Origin: Chloroflexi bacterium B3_Chlor
GTDB lineage: Bacteria; Chloroflexota; Anaerolineae; UBA7937; B3-Chlor
NCBI GenBank assembly: GCA_005223035.1
Contig: NJBK01000003.1
Coordinates: 62,001 to 126,000, forward strand
Length of the DNA stretch: 64,000 nt
Direction of reading: 5' to 3'
Below the pieces are notes generated by a model. The model was given only the letters and a program-made list of their open reading frames with translations. It made no database searches and was not told where the DNA came from. Both the position numbers and the translations under genes were made by a program. Positions 35,337 through 48,705 of the stretch are shown piece by piece. Positions within the stretch are counted from its first letter, which is position 1, and the number at the start of each line of letters is the position of its first letter.

Positions 35337-37565
35337 CTATTCATATCTCAGCGCCTCCAAGGGATCCAAACGCGAAGCCCACCAGGCGGGATAGAGGCTG
35401 GCAATTGCGCCCAGGACCAAAGCCAGCACCAAGGCCCTCAGCATGAGTTCCGGCGAATAGCGCGGCTCCAGCATGGCACCGAACAAAGGTATTGTCATCA
35501 GCAACCTACCGAATCCCACGCCCAGCAAGATACCCGCCAGGCCTCCGAGTCCACCAAGGAGGATCGCCTCCCGCACAATCATGCCCAACACCCTCGCCTT
35601 CCGCCACCCAAGGGCCCTGAGCACCCCTATCTCCCTCGTCCGCTCGAAGACGGACATGAACACTGTATTCATCATCCCTACGCCACCCACCAATACAGCC
35701 AGGAAGGATATCGCTCCTACCATGGCGTCGGTGGTGCGCAGATCCGGCACGCTCTCCGTGAATTCGGCTGTCTTGGAGACTGAGATCTCAGGAAAGCGCT
35801 CCTCCATCTCTCTCAACACGCTGTCCGCCTGTCTGGGGTCCCGCAGCTCGATGCCCAGGAAGCCAACCTGACGAGGACGCCCAAGCAGAGCTTGCGCCTC
35901 CCGCAGGGAGATGACGATCGCTATGTCTTCGAAGGGCACCCCCGTTTCGTAGACGCCCACGATGCGGTAGCGACTTCCTGCCAGGCTGATGGTCTGGCCC
36001 ACCTCCGTGTTCAAGCTGTCGGCCAACAGACGGCCCATGATGGCCTGCCGGTTGGCGCTCAACCCCTCCCCCTCCACGATTCTGAAACGCCTGATAGCAT
36101 ATCCGTGGGGATTATGCCCGTAGAGAATCAACATCGGCGTGTCCTCAGTAGCCATCACGCCGAGCAGAAACCCTGACACACTCTCCACTTCGGGCATGGC
36201 CGCGATCTTCTTGGCAACCCGCTCGTCTATGGCAGTGTACTGCATATCTGAGATATTGGCCTCAATGGCCATCAGATCAACTTGCCCCCCTCCGATCATT
36301 CCGGTGATCTGTTCGCCCAGTCCCTCAGCCAACCCGCCCAGCGCCACTATTGCTGCTATGGCAATTCCTATGCCCACGAGGGTAAGCACGCTGCGCGTCC
36401 TGCGTCGCATCAGGTTCCTGACGATCATCCCGCCTGGCCACCGCCTCGACCCACTACCTCCTCTGTCGGCATCATACTGCATGGCCAGTAGAGGGTCGAG
36501 TTGCGAGGCGCGCCAGGCCGGATAGAGCCCACCTATCGCCCCCAGCCCGACAGCTACCACAAAGGCTTGCACGAAGAGGCTCACCGAGAACTTGCCCTGC
36601 ATCAACCCTGCCGTAGCTGGGATGCTCCCAAAGAGCTTGACCACGCCAATGCCCAGCACGGCTCCCAGCAACCCACCCATCACGCTGAGGACGATCGACT
36701 CCATGAGGATCATGCGCAGCACCCTGCCCCGGCGCCAACCCAACGCTCGCAGGAGCCCTATCTCCCGTGTGCGCTCGAAGATGGACATCAGCACTGTATT
36801 CATCATCGTCAAGCCGCCGATGAGGATGGCCAGCAAGGAGATGCCCCAGGCGAAGCCGCCGACCGTCTGTATCAGCAACTCCTGATTGGCATATTCGCCC
36901 GACTTAGTGACCGCCAGATCGGGAAAGCGTCGCTCGATCCTCTCTCTCACCTCATCTGCATCTTCACCCTGATCCAACTGAACCTGCAAGATGTTAACCT
37001 GGCGAGACTTCTTCAGCATCGCCTGCGCATCGCGCAAGGTGATGGCCCCTCCTGCGTCCTCCAGGCCAGCCCCCGTTTCGTAGATGCCCACGATGCGATA
37101 GGCGCTGTCGTACATGATTATCGTGTCACCGATTCCTCTGTTGAGGCTGTCGGCGGCCGCCTTACCGATGATTATCTCATGCCTCGATCTGGAGGACAGG
37201 CCTTCGCCCTCGATCAGCTTGAAATGTTCGATGCTGAATTCGTTTGGATCATGCCCGAAGACCAGGAAGTAAGGAACGCTCTCGGTAGTGACCTCCCCAT
37301 AGACCATACCTGAAACGCTGTCCACGCCTGGCAGGTTGGCTAGCTCTTCCCCCAAACTCTCGTCAAGGACGCTGACCTGCGGGTCTATGGCGTCCGCTTG
37401 TGACACCGTCAAGTCGGCCCCACTGCTCGACCATAGCTCGGTATAACCTGCTATCAGTCCGTTGCCGATAGCTACCAGCGACACGATGGCAGCGACCCCT
37501 AGGCTGACAGCCACCAACGTGAGGATTGTCCGAGTTCTTCTCCGCCACAAGTTCCTGAGAATCAT
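35337..37565 (-). CDS. FtsX/MacB-family ABC permease, internally duplicated
   Basis: A 742-residue protein consisting of two tandem copies (residues about 1-375 and 378-742) of the MacB permease unit: a TM helix, a MacB periplasmic-core domain, then three TM helices. Each copy begins with a similar motif (ILRNLWRRRTRTILTL and IVRNLMRRRTRSVLTL), has ERTREIGLLRALGWR or ERTREIGVLRALGWR, and ends in a LYPAWxASxLDPL segment. So what is usually a homodimer is encoded as one polypeptide. A strong promoter lies 44 nt upstream. With the adaptor and ATPase it should form a mechanotransmission-type exporter. Confidence 0.93.
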   Translation of the reverse strand: MILRNLWRRRTRTILTLVAVSLGVAAIVSLVAIGNGLIAGYTELWSSSGADLTVSQADAIDPQVSVLDESLGEELANLPGVDSVSGMVYGEVTTESVPYFLVFGHDPNEFSIEHFKLIEGEGLSSRSRHEIIIGKAAADSLNRGIGDTIIMYDSAYRIVGIYETGAGLEDAGGAITLRDAQAMLKKSRQVNILQVQLDQGEDADEVRERIERRFPDLAVTKSGEYANQELLIQTVGGFAWGISLLAILIGGLTMMNTVLMSIFERTREIGLLRALGWRRGRVLRMILMESIVLSVMGGLLGAVLGIGVVKLFGSIPATAGLMQGKFSVSLFVQAFVVAVGLGAIGGLYPAWRASQLDPLLAMQYDADRGGSGSRRWPGGMIVRNLMRRRTRSVLTLVGIGIAIAAIVALGGLAEGLGEQITGMIGGGQVDLMAIEANISDMQYTAIDERVAKKIAAMPEVESVSGFLLGVMATEDTPMLILYGHNPHGYAIRRFRIVEGEGLSANRQAIMGRLLADSLNTEVGQTISLAGSRYRIVGVYETGVPFEDIAIVISLREAQALLGRPRQVGFLGIELRDPRQADSVLREMEERFPEISVSKTAEFTESVPDLRTTDAMVGAISFLAVLVGGVGMMNTVFMSVFERTREIGVLRALGWRKARVLGMIVREAILLGGLGGLAGILLGVGFGRLLMTIPLFGAMLEPRYSPELMLRALVLALVLGAIASLYPAWWASRLDPLEALRYE

Positions 37566-37608
37566 CTATCGCGTTTCCTAGTTGCAAGTGGGTTGCATTA
37601 CTATCTAT

Positions 37609-37637
37609 AGTATAACACCAGTTCGTTGGATTGTCAA
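37609..37637 (-). promoter_or_regulatory. Promoter of the ABC exporter operon
   Basis: On the minus strand a perfect -35 TTGACA (37632-37637), 17 bp and TATACT (37609-37614). It is the same box combination as the two rRNA promoters in this window. Confidence 0.85.
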
Positions 37638-38180
37638 GACGCCAGATCAGGTGGTGAAGATGCGGAGGTGACCTTGGCCGTCCCAAATCACGTGAAATCG
37701 CACGACATGAATGTTGTACTATCTTACCAGGTCCCGTGGTGCGCAAGCAACCCTGTCTGTGACAACGGCGATCTCACCCATAGCTACTCCCTCTCTTGGC
37801 GGGACCTATGCCATAGGATACCATACTTGATTCGCTTTTGTCTCAACCCCACCTACAGCGGCGTCAAACAACCCTCCAACGCTGACCGTTGGATTTGCAT
37901 CCTCGTCCAGCACCATCAACCCCTGTCGTTGTTCCAGACATCCGCGGAACGCCACCCGTCGGCGGCCCTCGCCAATCAGCTGGGAAACCGTGATTCCATA
38001 CCGCCTCATGGCCTAGCCTTCCCAACCTCTTCTGATTCCAGTATACATCAGTCCTCCTCTGGAGGCATCGGCCACTTGGGGGATTCCGTCATTGGCCAGG
38101 TGGCTAATCTTCTTCTCGGTCACGTGACCAACGGCCCTTTGCCCGTGGTGCCTCCCATGGTTGCCGTGTCCCATGACAGC
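37638..38180. other. Intergenic region without a recognised gene
   Basis: About 540 bases between the exporter promoter and the terminator of the AAA-regulator gene. A 67-codon frame (37806-38009, minus) has a GGAAGG-like site but no recognisable product. No repeat or RNA element was recognised. Confidence 0.5.
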
Positions 38181-38213
38181 AAGAGAAAAAGGAGAGGCAC
38201 TGCACCTCTCCTT
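38181..38213 (-). terminator. Intrinsic terminator of the AAA/winged-helix gene
   Basis: A perfect 9-bp stem (AAGGAGAGG 38189-38197 with CCTCTCCTT 38205-38213, 7-nt loop) is followed on the minus strand by TTTTCTCTT. It lies 28 nt beyond the gene end. Confidence 0.85.
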
Positions 38214-38240
38214 CGATATGTTGCCACAGTGCGGCAGTGA

Positions 38241-39614
38241 CTACTCTGGCACCTCCAACCGGTAACCTTCCCCAGGCACAGTCACCACGTAACAGGGATC
38301 CCTCCAATCCGGCTCTACTTTCTGCCGCACGCGTTTCGCCAACTCGTAGATTGCGCCAGGACTGACACCTTCACCCACACCCCAGACCTCTTCGGCGATC
38401 TCGTTGTAGGTGCAAACCGCGCCTTCTCTTTGGTACAAGAACCGCAGCAACTTGCGCTGCGCTTCGCTCAACTCCAGGGTAACCTCTCGATCATCCGACC
38501 ATACTTGGCCTGTTTTCGAGTCACAGCGCACACCCTTGGTTTGGGCCAGGTAACGACGCGTCAGCTCTCCTCTCAGGAACGCCTCGAAGATCGGACTGAA
38601 GACCACCGCACTTCCACGGTCCCCGGCCACGACCAAGCCCTTGGTCTGCAAGGCTCCACGCTTGTCGGCATCGAGCGCTGGCTCACCACCTCCGACAAGG
38701 GCCAGCAGCCCCTCCTGTTCCTCCTCCTCCAACTCGTCCCATAAGCGCTGACACTCTGCTTGGATGGGCCTTTGAACACTGAGTTCGGCCGCCGCGGCCT
38801 CCAATGGTGTCTCAGGGTCAGGCCCGATGCTCCTGAGCGTGCTGTAGATGCATTCTAGCAAACCCGGATGACCACCAGAGAATTCGATGGCCAGTAGGAC
38901 ATGCTCGTCACGCTGGAGCGGACCTTGCCTCCTGGTCAGGTAGGCGACAAACCGCTGAGCGTCCTCCTCTGACAGGGGACGTAGCACCAGGGTATAAAGA
39001 TGGAACAACTCTCGGAACTCGTAGGTATCGGCATCCGAGCGTAGCCTCTCCAGGCGGCGAGACGTGCCCGTGATGTACGATAGCCTCGCACCGACGGCGT
39101 CACGCAGCGCCCTCAGCTGCCGGAAGGGCCAAGGTGGCAGCGTGGAGAACACATCGTCGAACTCATCAAGGATCAACACCAGCGGGGTTTCTCCCCACCG
39201 GCCGAGCTCACGCATGCTCGTGGCGAACAGGGAGCGCACGGACAAGTCTGTAGTGGTGCGCAGCACTTCGCTGTGTATGGCTCTGAGGGTCCTAATAGTG
39301 GCCGCCGCCACACCTGAGCCCTCCAGTTCATCCACCATGCGGCGGAGCAGTAGCTCGTAGAAGGCTTGCTCACTGTCACCAGCTTCGAGACAGTCCACGA
39401 AGACGATCACCGGTGGCGGCGCCCCATCCTGCGCACAGCCTTCCCGCACGCTCTCCATTGGCAAGGACTTCAAGAGAAGTGACTTCCCGATGTTGCTTGG
39501 ACCCACAACTGCGCAACACTGCCCCTGGCGGACGCAGCCAATGATGTATCGCAAATCCTCTTCCCGTACCGGAGCCTCTGGAAAGGATGCAAGGGGCAAA
39601 TCTATCTCAAACAC
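38241..39614 (-). CDS. AAA/STAND-like ATPase fused to a C-terminal OmpR-type winged helix
   Basis: A 457-residue protein. The N-terminal NTPase has Walker A VGPSNIGKSLL (about 38-48), Walker B LVLILDEFDDVF (about 145-156) and a sensor-like YITGTSRRLERL. A helical region follows, and the last 95 residues form a PhoB/OmpR-type winged helix (LSEAQRKLLRFLYQREGAVCTYNEIAEEVWG, ending YVVTVPGEGYRLE). This suggests a nucleotide-controlled transcription factor or signalling ATPase. It starts with GTG at 39614, far from a good ribosome site, and is preceded by a 220-nt leader with a short ORF. A terminator follows. Target genes and ligand are unknown. Confidence 0.85.
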   Translation of the reverse strand: MFEIDLPLASFPEAPVREEDLRYIIGCVRQGQCCAVVGPSNIGKSLLLKSLPMESVREGCAQDGAPPPVIVFVDCLEAGDSEQAFYELLLRRMVDELEGSGVAAATIRTLRAIHSEVLRTTTDLSVRSLFATSMRELGRWGETPLVLILDEFDDVFSTLPPWPFRQLRALRDAVGARLSYITGTSRRLERLRSDADTYEFRELFHLYTLVLRPLSEEDAQRFVAYLTRRQGPLQRDEHVLLAIEFSGGHPGLLECIYSTLRSIGPDPETPLEAAAAELSVQRPIQAECQRLWDELEEEEQEGLLALVGGGEPALDADKRGALQTKGLVVAGDRGSAVVFSPIFEAFLRGELTRRYLAQTKGVRCDSKTGQVWSDDREVTLELSEAQRKLLRFLYQREGAVCTYNEIAEEVWGVGEGVSPGAIYELAKRVRQKVEPDWRDPCYVVTVPGEGYRLEVPE

Positions 39615-39623
39615 TAGCTCTGC

Positions 39624-39677
39624 TCATTCTCCTTCGAGTTCACTTACCCAGACAGCAGGCGGCGTCGGCTGAGCCAT
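39624..39677 (-). CDS. Possible 17-codon leader peptide
   Basis: An ATG at 39677 preceded by AGGAG opens a 17-codon frame (MAQPTPPAVWVSELEGE) that ends 9 nt before the GTG of the AAA/winged-helix gene. It carries the best ribosome site in the leader, so the downstream gene may be translated by coupling. The peptide itself matches nothing I know. Confidence 0.3.
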   Translation of the reverse strand: MAQPTPPAVWVSELEGE

Positions 39678-39733
39678 GATGCACGTCTCCTATAAACACC
39701 GAGGACAAAAGGGGTTCCAGACCTTCAGAGATT

Positions 39734-39753
39734 CGGCGCCCTCTCAGGCGCCG
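39734..39753 (-). other. GC-rich stem-loop in the AAA-regulator leader
   Basis: CGGCGCC and GGCGCCG pair perfectly around a 6-nt loop, about 90 nt after the predicted transcript start. No T-run follows. It may be part of a structured leader. Confidence 0.5.
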
Positions 39754-39840
39754 ACGATCCCCTTCTCCCCGTCCGATCAGCGCATTTGTGTGTTGCCGGC
39801 CGCCATCTCCACGCGAAAAGGTCTGCTCACTGGTGCGTAT

Positions 39841-39869
39841 AGCCTAGCATAGGTATTGATGCTTGTCAA
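39841..39869 (-). promoter_or_regulatory. Promoter of the AAA/winged-helix gene
   Basis: On the minus strand TTGACA (39864-39869), 17 bp, TAGGCT (39841-39846), giving a 5' leader of roughly 220 nt. Confidence 0.65.
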
Positions 39870-40213
39870 GGCTGGTGGGACAGGTAGGGAGTCCATATGG
39901 AGTATCTTGGCGATGCAAGCGCGCCCACCGCCGCCTTGTGCCCGGCACCGAAATGCCCGGCATCCACGCACGGGTGAGTCAGGGCCAGTGAACATGAAGT
40001 GGCTGGCCCGTGTGCCAGCGACCAAGTGGGGCAGATGCGGGTTCCATCCCTTGAGGGGCAGCACCGCAGACCGAACGACTCCGATTGAGGGAAAGCCTCA
40101 TTAGTGCACGCTTCGGGCAGGCGAAAGCCGGTTGCTGTCGGCGGTGCAGAGCAAGTTGAGGCTCACGGCGGACCGGACAACTCCATTGACTAGAGTGTCT
40201 ACGGGCAGAAGAG
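39870..40213. other. Intergenic region downstream of the rRNA operon
   Basis: About 340 bases with no recognisable gene, repeat or RNA motif. Confidence 0.5.
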
Positions 40214-40240
40214 AACAAAAAGATCCCCAGGCGACGACCT
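40214..40240 (-). terminator. Probable rRNA operon terminator
   Basis: On the minus strand the 3' side of 5S rRNA is followed by GATCTTTTTGTT; the terminal 5S helix plus this T-run (40217-40221) can act as an intrinsic terminator. Confidence 0.5.
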
Positions 40241-40344
40241 ACTCTCCCGCACCGTTACCAGTGCAGTACCATCGGCGCTGGGGGGCTTAACTTCCAGGTT
40301 CGGTATGGAGCTGGGTGTTTCCCCTCCGCTAGCGTCACCTGAGG
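40227..40344 (-). rRNA. rrf: 5S ribosomal RNA
   Basis: The minus strand shows the conserved 5S core (GAACCTGGAAGTTAAG and the closing GGAGAGTAGGTCG). Length is about 117 nt; the ends are approximate. It is the last gene of the rRNA operon. Confidence 0.93.
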
Positions 40345-40452
40345 AATAATACTCTTGCGATAGCAAACTGCAGGGCTTCTCCCCCCTACAAGGATCAGCA
40401 CCCTAAGAACTGAACAGAATGCTTAAGTCAAAACCGCCGAGTCGTGTTGTAG

Positions 40453-43516
<3,064 letters not shown>

Positions 43517-43862
43517 ATACGATCGGCGGAATTGAATCTCTCGCATTCTGTTCAGTTGTTAAGGTGCTAATCTCGTGTCTTGCGACACAAAACGACCTGG
43601 GACATCGCCCAGGCCGCAATACACTCCCCGGGATTGATAATCCCTCTACTTACCTCTTCCTTTCTGTGCAGCTATCATTCATGATTCCTGTCTCTATCAC
43701 AAAACCAACTTACAGTATACAACATTATCGGAACTTTGTCAAGTGACGATTTCTTAAACTTCGGATCGCGACCAGCCTTTCCCAACTCGCCCCATCACGA
43801 CCCATCCTCTTGTGCTCTTAGACTGGCTTCTGGCCGAACCACGCTCGCCCACTTCGGCTGAG

Positions 43863-43936
43863 TGGAGCTGAGGGGATTTGAACCCCTGACCCCCTCCGTG
43901 CAAAGGAGGTACTCTCCCAGACTGAGCTACAGCCCC
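43863..43936 (-). tRNA. tRNA-Ala (anticodon TGC)
   Basis: A 74-nt cloverleaf with acceptor GGGGCTG/CAGCTCC, anticodon loop TTTGCAC and T-loop GGTTCAAATCC. The 3' CCA is not encoded. It lies in the 16S-23S spacer. Confidence 0.96.
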
Positions 43937-44037
43937 ATTCAACTGCCTCATTATAGCACCAAATGGGGGAACAGGGCAATCCGATCAAAACAACAGGCCC
44001 CAATCGCCATCGGGACTGGGGCCTGAACACGCATCAG

Positions 44038-44111
44038 TGGGCCATTCTGGACTTGAACCAGAGACCTCTCCCTTATCAGAGGAGTGCTCTAGCCAACTGA
44101 GCTAATGGCCC
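44038..44111 (-). tRNA. tRNA-Ile (anticodon GAT)
   Basis: A 74-nt cloverleaf with acceptor GGGCCAT/ATGGCCC, anticodon loop CTGATAA and T-loop GGTTCAAGTCC. CCA is not encoded. It lies 12 nt after the small spacer ORF. Confidence 0.96.
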
Positions 44112-44123
44112 GCAACAGTCTCG

Positions 44124-44492
44124 TCACTGCGCCGGCGGCGCAGGGCCAGGATGACCTCTTTGGCCCAAACGCCTCGCCATCTCCCTGGTGTTCTCCTCGA
44201 TGTCCAGGAAAACGGAGATCGCTTCCGCGGCCGCGATCAGAATCAGAGCGTACAACCCGACCGTTAGCAACATAATCAGAAAGCTAGCGACGGCACCGAC
44301 GAGACCCCACAACAGGCCCGCCTGGCCGGCCCCACGGCCGGGCTCTATCATTCCGGGCACACTTGCCCCGCGTACGAGTATCAGGCCAGAGGTCCCGCAC
44401 GCGCTCAGAATGCCGAGGATCAGGGTTACCCAACCGAGGACTTTGAATACGGTCGCTATCGTGCGCAGGACACGATACTTCTGCTTCTCCAT
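44124..44492 (-). CDS. Small membrane protein encoded inside the rRNA operon spacer
   Basis: A 122-residue protein with two hydrophobic regions (about residues 10-38 and 58-92) separated by a Gly-rich loop, then a conserved-looking tail SVFLDIEENTREMARRLGQ. The N-terminal RTIATVFKVLGWVTLILGIL and the DIEENTR tail resemble small uncharacterised bacterial membrane proteins I have seen in other contexts. The ATG has a near-perfect AAGGAGGT ribosome site 6 nt upstream. The gene lies between 16S rRNA (ends near 44640) and tRNA-Ile (44111) on the same strand, so it must be transcribed with the rRNA operon unless it has a private promoter; I see none. Function unknown. Confidence 0.8.
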   Translation of the reverse strand: MEKQKYRVLRTIATVFKVLGWVTLILGILSACGTSGLILVRGASVPGMIEPGRGAGQAGLLWGLVGAVASFLIMLLTVGLYALILIAAAEAISVFLDIEENTREMARRLGQRGHPGPAPPAQ

Positions 44493-44637
44493 CGAAACCT
44501 CCTTGTCGGAACCCGTTATCTAACAAACAGACCTTAACCACCGAGGAGTGGCAGGAAGCGAGAGCTTGGGGCGGCACAGGCCAATGGCCTGTGATTGACC
44601 TGGGATTAGTCTCGATCTCCCGACCGAGCAATCTCCC

Positions 44638-46175
<1,538 letters not shown>

Positions 46176-46250
46176 CTTTTCTCAAAATTTGGAGCCCCTA
46201 GCCCTATAGGCTTCCTACCACTCTTCGGTTGTTAAGGTCCAGTATTCCTT

Positions 46251-46279
46251 AGTATAACACAATTAAGGAACGGTGTCAA
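46251..46279 (-). promoter_or_regulatory. rRNA operon promoter P2
   Basis: On the minus strand TTGACA (46274-46279), 17 bp, TATACT (46251-46256), about 75 nt before mature 16S. Confidence 0.88.
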
Positions 46280-46314
46280 ATGTGACAAAGCACAGCACAC
46301 TCGACCACAACACC

Positions 46315-46343
46315 AGTATAGCACATATTCTCTAACTTGTCAA
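46315..46343 (-). promoter_or_regulatory. rRNA operon promoter P1
   Basis: On the minus strand TTGACA (46338-46343), 17 bp, TATACT (46315-46320), 64 bp upstream of P2 with identical boxes and spacing. The stretch 46344-46578 to the next gene holds nothing else I recognise. Confidence 0.88.
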
Positions 46344-46578
46344 GTCCCAAACCTCTGGCGTTTCCCATTGGACGTGAGCTGCGCTCGAATACCTCCTACC
46401 GAGCCACAAAGGAGATATCCCCAGGAGCCAAGCGATGGATCGTAGCTCGATCGATCTATACCCCGGCTTGGACGTGCCAGGGCCGACGGGCGATCCCAAG
46501 CTGGCATAGTCGACACTGATGCCAAACTGCAGCACGATGTGGCCCGCTGGAAAGCCGTGGCCAAACTCCCAGCCCGGG

Positions 46579-47196
46579 TCAGGCCCATGCGGCGGCAAGA
46601 ACCATCATTAAGTAGATCGCCCAATGGATGACGACAGAGGGGAAAACGGACCTGCTCTCCAAGTCGATGTAACCGAAGGCAGCTCCGCCAAATACGGTGC
46701 TCAGCGTTTCCAGTTCCGGTTTGCCCAGATGCATGATGGCGAAGGGAATGGCCTGTATCCAAATGGCCAGAGAACCGAAGCGCTCCTTTAGACCAAAGAG
46801 CATGAAACCACGGAATATGAACTCCCAACTGAACATGTAGACCCCCTGCCGCAGGGCGAACTCAACCCATCTCGCCAGGTCGGGCTGTTCCAGGATGCCC
46901 AATGTGTAGTATTGACGGAACTCCTCCAATTGCACTAGCGCAACAATCACCACCGCCATGAGGGCGATGCCCACTGTGCTGGAGATAGCGCCGCTTTTCC
47001 AGTCCCCCAGCGTCAATCCAAACCTTCGAGGATCCTCTCTGAAAACGAGCACAATGATCCCGAGGGGGATCAGGAAATAGAGGATGAACGACGAAAGGGT
47101 AGCATCCCCCAGGAGTGTATGGTAGTGACTGATAATCAGAAGTGATGTGGAAGAGATCAGAATAGTCGTCACCCTCAGGCTTGAGCTCGGTCGCAT
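46579..47196 (-). CDS. CPBP-family intramembrane metalloprotease
   Basis: A 205-residue membrane protein with about six hydrophobic segments. Motif 1 reads FSWEFIFRGFML (EExxxR-type, here with only the second Glu and the Arg), motif 2 reads AIPFAIMHLGKPE, and a third His lies in FPSVVIHWAIY. ATG 47196 is chosen for its AAGGGAG upstream. These CAAX-protease/bacteriocin-processing relatives cleave within or near the membrane; in bacteria the substrate is mostly unknown. It lies downstream of the glycosyltransferase gene on the same strand. Confidence 0.85.
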   Translation of the reverse strand: MRPSSSLRVTTILISSTSLLIISHYHTLLGDATLSSFILYFLIPLGIIVLVFREDPRRFGLTLGDWKSGAISSTVGIALMAVVIVALVQLEEFRQYYTLGILEQPDLARWVEFALRQGVYMFSWEFIFRGFMLFGLKERFGSLAIWIQAIPFAIMHLGKPELETLSTVFGGAAFGYIDLESRSVFPSVVIHWAIYLMMVLAAAWA

Positions 47197-47281
47197 CACG
47201 TTTGTCTCCCTTTCCTTGGCTACGTCAACGCCCCTCACCGGCTCGAGGCCCATCCCTACCCCAGCGGACCACGCGCAGGCG

Positions 47282-48697
47282 TCAATATGTGAAGCGCGCC
47301 AGATTCCCTCCTGGGGCGAACAGCCTGCGCAGATTGTCCAAGTCCACATTCAACTCATAGATCCAATTCAGCACCAGCAGCACCATTACTACCAAGCACA
47401 AAGCCAACCGCCACCTCGTCGCTCGCCTCGACTCCATATCACTGGTGCCCAGGTTGTCTTTCACCTGAGTGAGGGCCATCGCCCCACGAGCTGCAAAGAC
47501 GGCGAGGAAGGGCACCAGAACGAGATGAAAGCGGGGTTCCGCGATGATCAGCACGTGGATGCCCACCAAGTACGTGGACAGAAGGTAGATCAGCACCTTG
47601 TCTCCGTTCACATCGGTGAAGGTCATGCCTATCACGCTCAGCAGCAGCATCACGACCCATGGCAGACAGACAACCAGGAAAGCGAGCAAGAGAATGAATG
47701 GCGGCAACTCCCCCAGAAAGTTGTTGGAGTAGAAGTACAAAGCTGCCCTCTTCTCCAAGCGCAAGAAATGGGAAAGCCTGCCTACAAGGAGCCTTGCCTC
47801 CCTACCCGGGTCCGCCAGTATGAACCCCAGCCCCCTCTCCATGCCCAGGTTGTGCGCCACTATCTCAGTCTCCAGGTTCGGCTCATCCAAGGCACCTATC
47901 TCTTCGAGAAAGCCTACCGCTGTGTCCGAATCGAAGGTGCCTGTGCCATCGGGGTGATGTCCCAAATAGAAATGGAAGCCCAGAGTGGATTCCACAAACA
48001 CGAACTGGCCATGAAGCAAGGAGTTTCTGATGCTCCAGGGCACCGTGAGCGCGGCCACACACAACACAATCACAATCCAGTTCTTGAGCGCTTCTGTCCT
48101 GCTGGAGCCATAGTACCAGAGCCAAGGCAGGATCGGCACTACGAACCCAGCCATAACCGAACGAGTAAGAATTGACAGGCCCAGCAGTACGCCCGCTAGC
48201 AGATAGTATGCACGGCGAGAGGTATCCATGGCCCTCAGCAAACAAAGGACCATCAACGGCACCAGCAAGAAGAAAAGGTTCTCGGTAGCCAGCGCCAGGG
48301 GATAGACGAGGAACAGCGGGTAGACCACCATCACCCAGGACGCTATTCTGGCTACCCTCTCATCAAACATTCCTCGGCCCAGAACATAGACCACCACCGG
48401 CAATAAGGACCCCACGATGGCTTGCACAATCCTCGCGGCCATGAACTGATGGCCAAAGAGAGAATAGATGATGGCTAAGAAGAGGGGGTATAGGGGAGCT
48501 CGCGCAGCGGTGGGTATACCTCCGTACCAGGTGTAGCCCTGACCCAGCCTGATGCTTTCCGCCAGTGCGTCATACTGGAACATGTCATCCAGGGCGATCC
48601 CCAGGTCCCGAGTGAGCAAGACGGGGATAAGACGTAGGGTAAGAGCCGCCCCAAACAGAACAGCCAGAAGCCTCATGCGATGAGTTCCGCGCCCCAT
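47282..48697 (-). CDS. GT39/ArnT-like membrane glycosyltransferase
   Basis: A 471-residue protein with about eleven to twelve membrane segments. The first extracytoplasmic loop has the acidic pair DDMFQYDALAESIRLGQGY expected for GT-C dolichyl/polyprenyl-phosphate-sugar transferases of the PMT_2 type, and RAPLYPLFLA follows. A C-terminal YELNVDLDNLRR tail lies outside the membrane. It probably transfers a sugar from a polyprenyl-phosphate donor to a lipid or protein. It is divergent from the inositol-lipid operon. A -10 box ends only 8 nt before its ATG, so the mRNA is probably leaderless. Confidence 0.85.
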   Translation of the reverse strand: MGRGTHRMRLLAVLFGAALTLRLIPVLLTRDLGIALDDMFQYDALAESIRLGQGYTWYGGIPTAARAPLYPLFLAIIYSLFGHQFMAARIVQAIVGSLLPVVVYVLGRGMFDERVARIASWVMVVYPLFLVYPLALATENLFFLLVPLMVLCLLRAMDTSRRAYYLLAGVLLGLSILTRSVMAGFVVPILPWLWYYGSSRTEALKNWIVIVLCVAALTVPWSIRNSLLHGQFVFVESTLGFHFYLGHHPDGTGTFDSDTAVGFLEEIGALDEPNLETEIVAHNLGMERGLGFILADPGREARLLVGRLSHFLRLEKRAALYFYSNNFLGELPPFILLLAFLVVCLPWVVMLLLSVIGMTFTDVNGDKVLIYLLSTYLVGIHVLIIAEPRFHLVLVPFLAVFAARGAMALTQVKDNLGTSDMESRRATRWRLALCLVVMVLLVLNWIYELNVDLDNLRRLFAPGGNLARFTY

Positions 48698-48705
48698 TGG
48701 ACAGG

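Noticed and set aside
37806-38009. 67-codon minus-strand ORF
   Set aside because: It has a weak GGAAGG site but no recognisable product and no promoter with a proper -35.
39615-39840. Glycine or TPP riboswitch in the AAA-regulator leader
   Set aside because: Short stretches such as GGCGCCGAA and CTGAGAG look suggestive, but the full conserved cores are missing and the downstream gene is not metabolic.
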